Positions 45,601-55,411 of a stretch of DNA of 64,000 nt are shown piece by piece. Made by a program: the position numbers and the translations under genes. The notes below the pieces were generated by a model. It was not told the DNA's origin. It searched no databases and saw only the letters and a list, made by a program, of their open reading frames with translations. The first letter of the stretch is position 1. The number at the start of each line of letters is the position of its first letter. Source of the stretch: Zerene cesonia (Eukaryota > Arthropoda > Insecta > Lepidoptera > Pieridae); assembly GCF_012273895.1 (NCBI RefSeq), contig NC_052104.1, positions 5,332,001-5,396,000 on the forward strand, in the 5' to 3' direction.

Positions 45601-48600
45601 CTGTCTCTAGCCAATACTTAAGAGGTCAGTCCAGTGAAAGTTTGTCCAATTGAACTTTCCTTATCAAACGCTTACTCCTACCTGCTTATTTAAGGCTTAC
45701 GTTTAAGAGGCTACATAATATTTAATGCTCGTTTTAAGTTGGTTTTCTATGAGTTTTAATATACCTGCTATACACATTTTTATTATATATGCAGTCAGGC
45801 TGAAATTTTGGTTTTCAATAAAGTTTAACTACCTACTAAATGTACGTAGAATAAACTCTTTTACTTAGAAAAAAGATCCCGCAAAGATTTTTCTTGGTAG
45901 TCCTTTATCGAGAAGTGGAATAGAAGAGGTTAAATAAAAAGAAATAAGTAGAAAATAAGATAGGCCGCACATGTTAAATCTTAAAATTTCATCACCTGCC
46001 TAGCTAAAAATGTATGAAACTGCACATAATGTTTATTTTACAGTACTAAAGACATCAACGCGTCATTACAATACGTGTTATTTGAAATAGTTATAACTAT
46101 ATACGTACTCGTGTATAGTTTATCAACTTCAAAAAAGGAGGATATCATTTCACTAAATTTTTCGTTTTTGTTACCTTACCTCAAAACTTTTTACTGGGTG
46201 AACCGATTTTTATGATTCTTTTGACGTGACAACGTCTTAAATTAGGTTTCGGCTCGAAGTCACTTATGAAAAAGTGTAACGCCGCCCGGTAACGTTACGA
46301 TGAGTCACCGAACTATGATCGGTCCGCCGCGCGCGCAGCACTAGAGAATTAGGCGCATTGAATCGGCGCGTACTTGTGTCTCTGTCTCTGTCTTTTTAGT
46401 AAACAAAATATATTTTCTATACTTAAAATTTGTGCAATTCTTATTTTCATTCAATTCCTTGTTCCTATTGTGCAATTTAATAATATTCATATCAATAAAT
46501 ATTCTACCGATAAATAGACGTTGTCACGTAAAATCTTCGCCCGTAAAACCGACTTTACAGGCAACCATTTTTTTTTTAGAATGATGCCTCTTTAAACAAA
46601 AGGTAATTTATGGTTCATTAGTTTACTTTTTATGAATATTATTGAATTTAATTTTCAGGAAAGCCGGGCACAGACTATCCTGTTCTAGGAGCAGTTCCTT
46701 ACACAAATTTCTACTGCGACGATCAACCATATCCTGGCTTTTTTGCTGATATGGAAACCCGTTGTCAAGGTATAATCTTTATTATTTAATAAACAATTCA
46801 ATAAATGTATATATATCAAACAAAGTAATACTCAGTCGTTTCAGTAATTTCAAATAAAGAAACACTTATAATTACTTTAGTTTCCTGTGATTTCGTATTA
46901 ATGTATTTTTATTGGTTATTTATACTTACATACATAATTACTGGACTATAATATAAAAGGGGCAAAACCAGTGTGAACAAATTGTATTTGATACGATTAA
47001 CACCGTTCACCTTGACTTTATATTTTAATGATTTGGTTTAGATTACAGACAACATTATACGTCAGCCGTTTTATGATTAATGAGTTTAATTGAATACAAC
47101 TCGAAACCTTATATTTTCAGGAAGTTAAATATATCAAATTATATGATAACGTTTACAATCTACGAATTCGCTTCATTTAATAAAAAGGATAACTGATTTC
47201 ATTCATCAAGAAGATTTAAAACGATGAATAAATCTATTATTACGAGTATAGAGTTTCTGATCAAAAATCATATTAACCGATTATATTATGATATTAAGAA
47301 TTATGTTTCCAACACTTTGTGGCACTTCCAGTACCTACATGTACCACGCTCGAAATACCTACTTTTAAATAGAATATGTTACAATGTAATTATTTCTTAA
47401 ACATGGGGTAACTGTGTAGAACCAAACACAATAATACATACAGAAACAACTCATTTATCTAGAAAATCCATTACTTTTCCATGTACATACATATCAATAA
47501 TATATCAACGAAAATTGAATGTAAAATCTGTTGCTTCAAAAGAAATTTAATATTTTTATGAAAACCTCGCTTCTACCATTTATATTTATATTCATCAATA
47601 TTGCTGTCACTACTTTCACTATTTGTTACACACAATAATCATAATTGTCCAAACTTGTAATAACAATTATGATTCAATACGATTTTTAATTAAAAAAATG
47701 TTTTAACTGGTTTATCAAATAGAATTATGGAATATTGTAGGTACTGTGTTACGTTTGTAGTCTAATATCATACATTTACAATTCTTATCGTTTTTTTAGC
47801 AAGCTTCTTGTCATATCATAAATACATAATTAATAATTACTATAAATAAAAATCAGTTAATATATATGATAATTATTAAAGCATTGAGTTTGACTGCTAT
47901 CCGCTTATTTTATCGTAGCTGTGCCTTCAGGGATAATTTAATAATGTAATCGTGATGGAACGTTTAAGAACTATTTAATATATTAGTTACTTTGACCTCG
48001 TTCGTGTTGAGATGATTAGGATACAGGCTCACGCGGATGTGAGGTCAGTTAAATATATAACAAAAACTGATCTGGGACTTTATCGAAATCGTATCATCAA
48101 TAATGATGAATTATTTCGTGATTTTCGCATTGCCTGATGTATAATTAACTTTATTATTTTTTTATGTAAATATCGTTTTATGTAAAGTATCAGGTACCTA
48201 CAATGATCAATCGAAATTAACTAAGATATCTTCGATTTGATATTAGGCAAAACATTTCTTCAAGAAATGTTATAACAGAAGGTATGCAATTCAGTCAGAT
48301 CAAAATTTATTTATTCAAAATATGTTACTAATCAAAGTAGTACTGAAAACGGGAAATTCAGTTCGGAAAGTCGTTTAAGAAAAGGGCCCTAGGAGTTGTT
48401 GTATGTTGTAATGCTATCAAATCTATATCCGGTAATTAATAAGGGCCAACCAATACATCAGTTGTCTGGGACAAATTTAAATTATCGGCAGATATTAGAC
48501 ACAGTCTTACTTCCGTGTATTCCGTATACGAGCGGTATACAGTTTTAACAGAAATCCCTCATTTCATAACAAGCTCAGTAAATTAAGAAGTAAGTAGCAA

Positions 48601-49499
48601 TTATTATCATTTTCGCTGCACTGCACGAGTTAATGAGCATTTAAAAATATGTTGAAATCTCGTATGTAAATGAACATAGATTGCTTTTAAGATCTTCGTT
48701 TCATAACGAGCCAATAATCAAACTTCATTTATTAATGATCCGATTTTTAACGCAGTTTCCGCAGTGCAGATATTTTTAATTATGTTTCTATAACCGTGAC
48801 ATCAGCTATTTTTACGAAGTTGGTATTTTAAAGGCTATTTATTTATAATTATTAATGATTATTTGTACTGCTGCGTGTATATAAAATATGTAATGCTCAA
48901 ATGTGTAATAAACCATTTTAATAAGAATATAATGAAGTACATTTGAATTTTAGTTATTTTATTGATTAATAGAATATATTCATACATTTCGATTTGCGTA
49001 TACTGTAAACAGCATAAAGGTTCAATCCATGATTATTATTTATCGATGTAAACAATTACTTAGTTCAAAATTTCAAACTTATGTACACCAGTTGCATCAC
49101 AATATCATGTTACGTCTAATAAGCCTATATGTTAGCAATTATATTATCTTTAATATTATAACTGAATCAACCACTTCAATAATATGATATGTTGACATGA
49201 GATCACATTAATAACTAATATTATTGCTTTAATTTTTTATTCATATTGTATTTTTATTAAATGTTCCAGCCTGGCACTACTGCGATATAGATGGCCGGCA
49301 GGCTTCCTTCCTTTGTCCCAACGGTACAGTGTTTTCCCAAGGCGTGGCGTCTTGCGACTGGTGGTTCAATGTTCGATGCGCTCTCTCACCAGCACTTTAC
49401 CCACTAAATGCAAGGCTCTATAGACGAAGGAAAAAACAGTCAAAACCGAAGCCACACAGAGTGATCGATAAGAAACTCGTCGATGAAATATTTTTGTAA
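36640..49499 (+). CDS. CPAP1-type cuticle protein with one chitin-binding (peritrophin A) domain
   Basis: Four exons: 36640-36703, 37275-37448, 46659-46769, 49270-49499; 579 nt, 192 residues, every intron phase 1. Exon 1 encodes a signal peptide (MIIRKLSYVFIAGLISVVSF). Exon 2 has a basic RRKR at residues 29-32, a possible furin site, then a Pro/Ala-rich linker. Exons 3-4 encode one type-2 chitin-binding domain with Cys at 99, 115, 121, 132, 145 and 153 (x15, x5, x10, x12, x7) and the CPAP1-type strings FFADMETRCQ, WHYCD, SFLCPNGTVFSQ and CDWWFNV. The tail is basic. CPAP1 proteins are secreted to cuticle and bind chitin during exoskeleton assembly; individual members have distinct tissue roles, which cannot be told here. 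Intron 2 is 9.2 kb and holds transposon debris and a gap. AATAAA signals are at 50304-50309 and 50316-50321. Confidence 0.88.
38170..38346 (-). repeat. dispersed repeat family A copy
   Basis: On the minus strand: TAGCTAACCCGGCAAACGCT start, CGGTCAAGCCTTTTCGGAGG block, and GTGACACGAGAATTTTATAT end. Confidence 0.75.
39879..40065 (+). repeat. dispersed repeat family B copy
   Basis: ACTAGCTGCGCCCCGCGGTT start, CACCCGCGTAAGTCCGTATC, ATATCGGGATAACAAG, AGTTGTCCAGCGGTCTAC, then TCGGTTCAGTAGGTTTTGCG. Confidence 0.75.
41046..41484 (+). mobile_element. 5' part of an RTE-like non-LTR retrotransposon, running into a gap
   Basis: Starts near GAGTTCGACCGTGGGG, followed by a GC-richer leader (TTTCCTCCCGTGGGTGTCG). 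An open frame then enters the start of an endonuclease/exonuclease/phosphatase domain: LALVTYNARTLRTDEKI, then LRWDVIGLSE. NARTL followed about 25 residues on by WDVIGLSE is the usual opening of the apurinic-like endonuclease in RTE-clade LINEs. The remainder is in the 1000-N gap. Inserted in CPAP1 intron 2, same orientation as the gene. Confidence 0.75.
41485..42484. other. assembly gap (1000 N)
   Basis: A round N run starting inside the LINE endonuclease frame. The sequence after it is AT-rich with no recognisable LINE coding, so the element is either 3'-truncated or ends within the gap. Confidence 0.99.
46224..46529. mobile_element. 306-bp inverted-repeat element (MITE-like)
   Basis: The left end ACGTGACAACGTCT is matched exactly and inverted by AGACGTTGTCACGT at the right end. 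The interior has a CG-rich segment (GTAACGCCGCCCGGTAACG, CGGTCCGCCGCGCGCGCAGC) unlike the flanks. No coding frame and no certain target duplication; both sides carry T/A runs. Ends 129 bp before CPAP1 exon 3. Confidence 0.65.
46770..49269. other. CPAP1 intron 3
   Basis: AT-rich intron of 2.5 kb splitting the chitin-binding domain after the second cysteine. No repeats or genes recognised. Confidence 0.7.
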
Positions 49500-51461
49500 T
49501 TAATATTATGTATTTTAAGTTAATGTTAAGGTACTTGTTACGAATTGTTCCTTCTAAGGTTGTTTGAAATGTGATATTGTACTGCCAATAACTGTAAAAA
49601 CTATTAGATTTTGATTGCATGTGAGAACACCAGATGAAACGTAAAAATTAAACAAATTCTGTGTATCGTAGTAATTATGACTGGACTGATTGAACAAAAA
49701 TTAAAAGATACCATATAATATCTTATCTTAAAACTACTTAAAATTTAATTTTTAGATATAGGTAGAGACCTTCCACGAAATATGTTATTTCCTATAAAAT
49801 ACATACTTGTTAATGAAATACTTCTCAATGCTTAAAACGAAAATCTGTTAATCTGTATTTCGCATCTACATTGTTTGTTTAATTGTTTTAAGATCGTACA
49901 TAGGCATTTATGTTAATAAGTATTTTATGAATTTAACGTCTGAATTGTAAAATCTTCATTCTTCTTCTTCAAAAATTTGTTAACATATTTTTATTTTTAC
50001 TTGAAATTTTTGGTAATGACGAATAACACGTCATTGAGAAAATAACACCCGTTAAATATTACGTGAAGGCGTTTCTGGTTTTTGTCAGGTGTGAATTATT
50101 GTGTCACACGTGTCAGTAAGATGTGGAGTTAGGTTGTTAAACAAGTATTGAATTGATGAAAAACGGAACTTTTTGTTATTTTAACTTATATTTTTATGTA
50201 TAAGAAACAGAGTTGTGTAATGGAGATAAAAATATGAACCTCTTCACAATTTAAATTAAACATGTAAATATTGTATACAAAATTATTTTTAAGAAAAAAT
50301 GGGAATAAATGAAAAAATAAAGAATATAAAATTTGAATGAAAAAAGTCTCTCGTGTCCTATTTTATTTTTACCTGAACAAATTTTTTTAAACTAGTGAAG
50401 ATTCTATGAATTGAAAAAATAACATCTAAATCGAGTAAATAATTGCCGTCTGGACATTAAAATTCATCTATTAATTGTGTGTCTTGTCAATGCGTATCAT
50501 TTAATATAGTAGCTTCTCTTCTCTATACCTATACTATACCTCAGACACTATAACAAATGACGTGAAGGTGAGTGAAAATGCTAATTTTACTTTTGACATA
50601 TAAAAGTCAACTTCGGCTGAAATTGTAGAAAATTAGAATTTATTTAATTATAATCGTACAATTAAACGAAGTTACCTGAAGTAAAGTTCTATTGTAATAC
50701 TTATACGACAGGCTTGGTCTAAGATAACCAATTACACACCCACCCGTAAAGGTATTTATGTATGCCCATAATCTAGAAAGTTATTAGAAAAGATAATGTT
50801 CATAAATTAATAATCCTCCTAAAATAATGAGTGACAGATGACAGCGTTAACATAAAAAGGGACTGAAGTCACACTGAAGTCTCTAAATTCGCGGTATTCA
50901 ATGCGGGGGATGTAATAATATATGGTAAATAATAACATCATGGACCAAGCCAGTAGATAATAGTAAAGTATTAATTAGATTTGTTTTTGAACTTAAAAAG
51001 AACAGAATATAAAGAGTGAAATAAAAAATGCCAGCAAATATTACTTAAAACATGTGTGCTTGAATTGCTTGTTATTTTAAGTTAGGCGTACAAAAAACGA
51101 AAGTCGTAATTATTATTTAGTATTCCCAACAGTCTAATTGTTGTTCTAGTTCTTTTTCTTTTTACAGTAGTAGTTTCTTATAGTAATATCAGAAATACTT
51201 ACATACTCTTGTTCATCAGATATCCGATGCGAAGATATATGTATATCCTTTTTTTCTGTATGTGAGTTATTCTTAGCTATTCCTTTTGATTACACAAACA
51301 AAGATGTATAGGTGCATCTGAATCGGATAGGCATATAGATGTATTTCTTGTATAATACACACATATTAGATGTTTACATATAGATGATGAGATGCCGCTA
51401 TGACAATAAATATTAAAAAATCGAGGTTAATCGAGGCAATGGTTAGCACGATTATAAATTG
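49500..51461. other. CPAP1 3' UTR and intergenic
   Basis: The first ~0.8 kb is the likely 3' UTR, ending near two AATAAA signals (50304-50309, 50316-50321). The rest is AT-rich with no gene seen, up to the LTR element. Confidence 0.6.
50304..50321 (+). terminator. CPAP1 polyadenylation signals
   Basis: Two AATAAA hexamers 12 bp apart, about 0.8 kb after the stop codon. Which is used cannot be told. Confidence 0.45.
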
Positions 51462-51637
51462 TGTTAGAAATTAAACGCAAATATCCATATCATTAATATA
51501 TATAATCAATTAATCTGACGGCAGACGACAAAAGGCACGGTGATTCTTAAACGCAAACGCACGCCTAGAAGTCTCTAGCAAAAGTGACACGCGTGCGCCA
51601 CCGCTTGGCTCGGTGGCTTCACTCGGTGTTGCCAACA
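51462..51637 (-). repeat. left LTR (3' LTR of the minus-strand element)
   Basis: TG...CA ends as read on either strand. Contains CGGCAGACGACAAAAGGCAC and CACGCGTGCGCCACCGCTTG. Differs from the right LTR by a few substitutions and one TA unit. Confidence 0.85.
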
Positions 51638-51884
51638 CGGCCCTCCTGCACCGTGCATGTCCTCAGGCACGACCGCTGTGGTTTCACTTCTCGACTATGT
51701 ATACATCTGGAAAATCGTAAACTGTATCAAGGGTTAATTTAGGCACGTTTTCACTTTACAATTTTGATCAATGCATCTCAACTAAAGTTCTTTACAATTG
51801 GGATGTACTGATTGTTCTGAACTGAGCTACCCAAGCTTTCATCTCATTATTCCAACATTCACTCCTTTAGTCCGAAGCAGTGAC

Positions 51885-52884
51885 NNNNNNNNNNNNNNNN
51901 NNNNNNNNNNNNNNNNNNNNNNNNNNNNNNNNNNNNNNNNNNNNNNNNNNNNNNNNNNNNNNNNNNNNNNNNNNNNNNNNNNNNNNNNNNNNNNNNNNNN
52001 NNNNNNNNNNNNNNNNNNNNNNNNNNNNNNNNNNNNNNNNNNNNNNNNNNNNNNNNNNNNNNNNNNNNNNNNNNNNNNNNNNNNNNNNNNNNNNNNNNNN
52101 NNNNNNNNNNNNNNNNNNNNNNNNNNNNNNNNNNNNNNNNNNNNNNNNNNNNNNNNNNNNNNNNNNNNNNNNNNNNNNNNNNNNNNNNNNNNNNNNNNNN
52201 NNNNNNNNNNNNNNNNNNNNNNNNNNNNNNNNNNNNNNNNNNNNNNNNNNNNNNNNNNNNNNNNNNNNNNNNNNNNNNNNNNNNNNNNNNNNNNNNNNNN
52301 NNNNNNNNNNNNNNNNNNNNNNNNNNNNNNNNNNNNNNNNNNNNNNNNNNNNNNNNNNNNNNNNNNNNNNNNNNNNNNNNNNNNNNNNNNNNNNNNNNNN
52401 NNNNNNNNNNNNNNNNNNNNNNNNNNNNNNNNNNNNNNNNNNNNNNNNNNNNNNNNNNNNNNNNNNNNNNNNNNNNNNNNNNNNNNNNNNNNNNNNNNNN
52501 NNNNNNNNNNNNNNNNNNNNNNNNNNNNNNNNNNNNNNNNNNNNNNNNNNNNNNNNNNNNNNNNNNNNNNNNNNNNNNNNNNNNNNNNNNNNNNNNNNNN
52601 NNNNNNNNNNNNNNNNNNNNNNNNNNNNNNNNNNNNNNNNNNNNNNNNNNNNNNNNNNNNNNNNNNNNNNNNNNNNNNNNNNNNNNNNNNNNNNNNNNNN
52701 NNNNNNNNNNNNNNNNNNNNNNNNNNNNNNNNNNNNNNNNNNNNNNNNNNNNNNNNNNNNNNNNNNNNNNNNNNNNNNNNNNNNNNNNNNNNNNNNNNNN
52801 NNNNNNNNNNNNNNNNNNNNNNNNNNNNNNNNNNNNNNNNNNNNNNNNNNNNNNNNNNNNNNNNNNNNNNNNNNNNNNNNNNNN
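51885..52884. other. assembly gap (1000 N)
   Basis: A round N run replacing most of the internal region of the LTR retrotransposon. The size is a placeholder: a coding element of this type would be several kilobases. Confidence 0.99.
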
Positions 52885-53052
52885 CTTGAAACGTATCTAG
52901 CGCGCTTTGTTCTGCGTTTGCGTTTATTTTTGTCTTTTTTACCCATTATTAAAAGAAATCTACAAAATTTACTACTTATTTATTGGTCTGGAAGAAGGGC
53001 GTGAGAAGAAAGTAAATAATTTTGAACAAATCAAACTGTATCCCACTTCTGA

Positions 53053-53230
53053 TGTTAGAAATTAAACGCAAATATCCATATCATTAATATATATATAATC
53101 AATTAATCTGACGGTAGACGACAAAAGGCACGGTGATTCTTAAACGCAAACGCACGCCTAGAAGTCTCGAGCAAAAGTGACACGCGTGCGCCACCGCTTA
53201 GCTCGGTAGCTTCACTCGGTGTTGCCAACA
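53053..53230 (-). repeat. right LTR (5' LTR of the minus-strand element)
   Basis: Matches the left LTR over its length, with GGTAGACG for GGCAGACG, TCTCGAGC for TCTCTAGC and GCTTAGCTCGGTAGC for GCTTGGCTCGGTGGC. The flank ATTG completes the target duplication. Confidence 0.85.
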
Positions 53231-53664
53231 ATTGGTGACTTGGGTTGCAGTTAATATTTAGCTAATTGTAACCTTAGTATCGCGAGTCTGACTTGCACTT
53301 GATCGATTATTCATTTATTATGCATAATTTATCTGACTACCGACATTTCCGATTTTAATGTTAACATAAATGTTAAAATAAAAAAAGGTTCTCGGTGCAG
53401 AATGTAAAAAATAAAGTCTCTTTTTCGTTTATAGAATTTATTATTATATATTATTAGAATTTACTACATTTAATTTTACTTTATATGCGTATATCTCTAA
53501 AACTTTATTTCAGTGAAAACCACATAACATCTCTCCAATGACATATTTAATGAAATTTTTTGGAATCTATTTTTTATCTCGCGGTGTACATATGGATACA
53601 TGTAACTGCTTAACATGGACACACCTAAAAATATTTTTTTCAAATATAATAGTATAAGTTGAAT

Positions 53665-53740
53665 CGGTCCAGCCGTTTCGGAGAAGTATAGCAACTAACA
53701 TTGTGACACGAGAATTTTATACAAGTGTATAGAGATAAAC
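53665..53740 (+). repeat. dispersed repeat family A 3' fragment
   Basis: GAATCGGTCCAGCCGTTTCG followed by AACTAACATTGTGACACGAG and AATTTTATAC. Confidence 0.65.
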
Positions 53741-54050
53741 CAGATTAAAATTATTGGGTACATATAACACAATCATATTTTAGTGGCTCATCTTGTGTTA
53801 TTTTTATTGATCTATTTAATGTGAAAATTGGCATGTACTTATCTAACAGCGCCGTAAATATGAAGCATCGAACCATGGGTACCCAAAGACGGTATCTAGT
53901 TGACATTATCTGAAAATCATTACGTTATATAAGTAAGTACAATTACATATTATGCTAATATTTTGTATCGTGAGCTCCTACTCCGATCTCGTGGAAACTA
54001 TTGTTTATACTCTATACAATACAGTCTATCAATTTAATTTATATACATTA

Positions 54051-54250
54051 CTAGCTGCGCACCGCGGTTTCACCCGCGTAAGTCCGTATCCCCTAGGTAT
54101 ATCGGGATAAAAAGTTACCTGTATGTTATTTCAGTTGTCCAGCTGTCTACGTACCAAATTTTATTGCAAACGGTTCAGTAGTTTTTGCATGAAAGCGCAA
54201 CAAACACACACACATCTATAATCTTTCGCATTAATAATATTAAATAGGAT
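54051..54250 (+). repeat. dispersed repeat family B copy
   Basis: CTAGCTGCGCACCGCGGTTT start, CCCGCGTAAGTCCGTATCCC, TATCGGGATAAAAAGTTACC, TTCAGTTGTCCAGCTGTCTA, GGTTCAGTAGTTTTTGCATG, and TTAATAATATTAAATAGGAT end. The longest copy in the window. Confidence 0.75.
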
Positions 54251-55133
54251 TTTGTATCAGGCAGATGAATTTTTTTTTAAAGTATTATTTGGAGTGATGC
54301 GTTTTTTGAAAACCTAAGTCAATGATAAATTACAAAAGATGTTAGGCATCAGTTTTTACCCTTACACCAATTCACAAATTTTCTTATGCAAATATCATCA
54401 AGAGGTAAGACTTACATGAACAATTCCTACTATTAGTGCAAGTCTGTTTGTGTTTCACGCCTAGAGAACTGAACTATTTCAAATGGAATTGGTACAGATA
54501 TAGTTTGGGACCCGAGTAAGGACATAGGATAGTTTTTATTCCGGAAATCACAAAACAACCCTAAGATGCTGAGACTACCTGTCCATCGTGTTTTCTTGTG
54601 CTTTGACTTCGAGGACAAAGCCGTTGGCGAAATTATAGTAAGATATAATTATATGTGATAAATTCAGTAATATTAAGATTAACAGTAATATAGAAAATAT
54701 AAACATTAACAATATTAGAAAGAAACCTGTTATTTTCAAAGTAACGTTTTGAAAATCTCAGCATTATTCGTAACCCATCTTCTAACAATACCAATTCATA
54801 TTTCATATTGTTGTCATTGTCCGATAATTAAACGTGGGAAGTCCTTTTGAATATTTGTACTTGTATATGGCAGTATATATAGGTATTCTTATCTACACTA
54901 AGGAAATCCAACAATATATTATCTCTATTTAAATTCTTTTGTTGAAAATTATGAACATTATTTCTATAGGTATGTGATAAATTTTCATTGTAGTTTTGTA
55001 CAAGTCGGACCCCGACTTGTGATTCACATGTGTTTAAAATTATTTTTTAAAAATTATTGATTAAAAACGTGAGGTAGTTACGATATGATACAAAATATTA
55101 CAGGTTGTGTTAGAATAGTAGGTGCCTGTGTGA

Positions 55134-55183
55134 CCACTCATATGAACGGTGTGATCGTAGTATCACACCGTTCATATGAGTGG
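55134..55183. repeat. perfect 22-bp inverted repeat with 6-nt loop
   Basis: The left arm (55134-55155) begins CCACTCATATGAACGG and is the exact reverse complement of the right arm (55162-55183). The loop is CGTAGT. One more A-T pair extends the stem to 55133/55184. It lies about 200 bp before the start codon at 55384. Confidence 0.97.
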
Positions 55184-55383
55184 TTTTATACAGAAATAAA
55201 ATGTAGGGAGTTGTCCGGCACAGCCTTACCACTTACCGACAACCGTAGCTTAAGTTTATTCTCAAAGTTATTCGTAACGTGAACCACGTTAAACGCATGC
55301 GCGTGAATTAGTTCGCTCGGCGGACATTTACGGATATATAATAAAACTATTTTTCATTTGAATGTTGGATTTACACGATCACA

Positions 55384-55411
55384 ATGAAGCTTTGGACGCT
55401 AATACTATGCG
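55384..55411 (+). CDS. first coding exon of a probable second CPAP1-type gene (continues past the window)
   Basis: ATGAAGCTTTGGACGCTAAT opens a hydrophobic start (MKLWTLILCG) typical of a signal-peptide exon and ends at a strong donor, GCG|GTAAGTGCC. Its upstream context ACACGATCACAATGA is identical over 15 nt to that of the CPAP1 gene at 36640, and its intron is also phase 1, so a tandem paralogue in the same orientation is likely. A TATATAATAAAA stretch at about 55335 could be its TATA element. I found no following exon up to 64000; a first intron of more than 8.5 kb would be needed. Confidence 0.5.

Larger units (their letters stand above)
37449..46658. other. CPAP1 intron 2
   Basis: A 9.2-kb intron. 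Supported contents are a family A repeat (38170-38346), a family B repeat (39879-40065), an RTE-like LINE 5' end (from about 41046) running into a 1000-N gap, and an inverted-repeat element (46224-46529). The rest is AT-rich without recognisable genes. Confidence 0.75.
51462..53230 (-). mobile_element. LTR retrotransposon with short LTRs, mostly inside a gap
   Basis: LTRs at 51462-51637 (176 bp) and 53053-53230 (178 bp) are nearly identical, start TGTTAG, end CCAACA and are flanked by the 4-bp direct repeat ATTG (51458-51461 and 53231-53234). The element reads on the minus strand: a purine-rich AGGAGGG sits just before the left LTR on that strand, and an open frame beginning MGKKDKNKRKRRTK starts about 110 nt after the right LTR and enters the gap. 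LTR form and a 4-bp duplication suit the Ty3/gypsy group, but no polymerase sequence is visible to confirm it. Confidence 0.85.
53235..55383. other. intergenic between the LTR element and the second CPAP1-type gene
   Basis: Contains a family A fragment (53665-53740), a family B copy (54051-54250), the perfect inverted repeat at 55134-55183 and the upstream region of the gene starting at 55384. No other gene seen. Confidence 0.65.
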
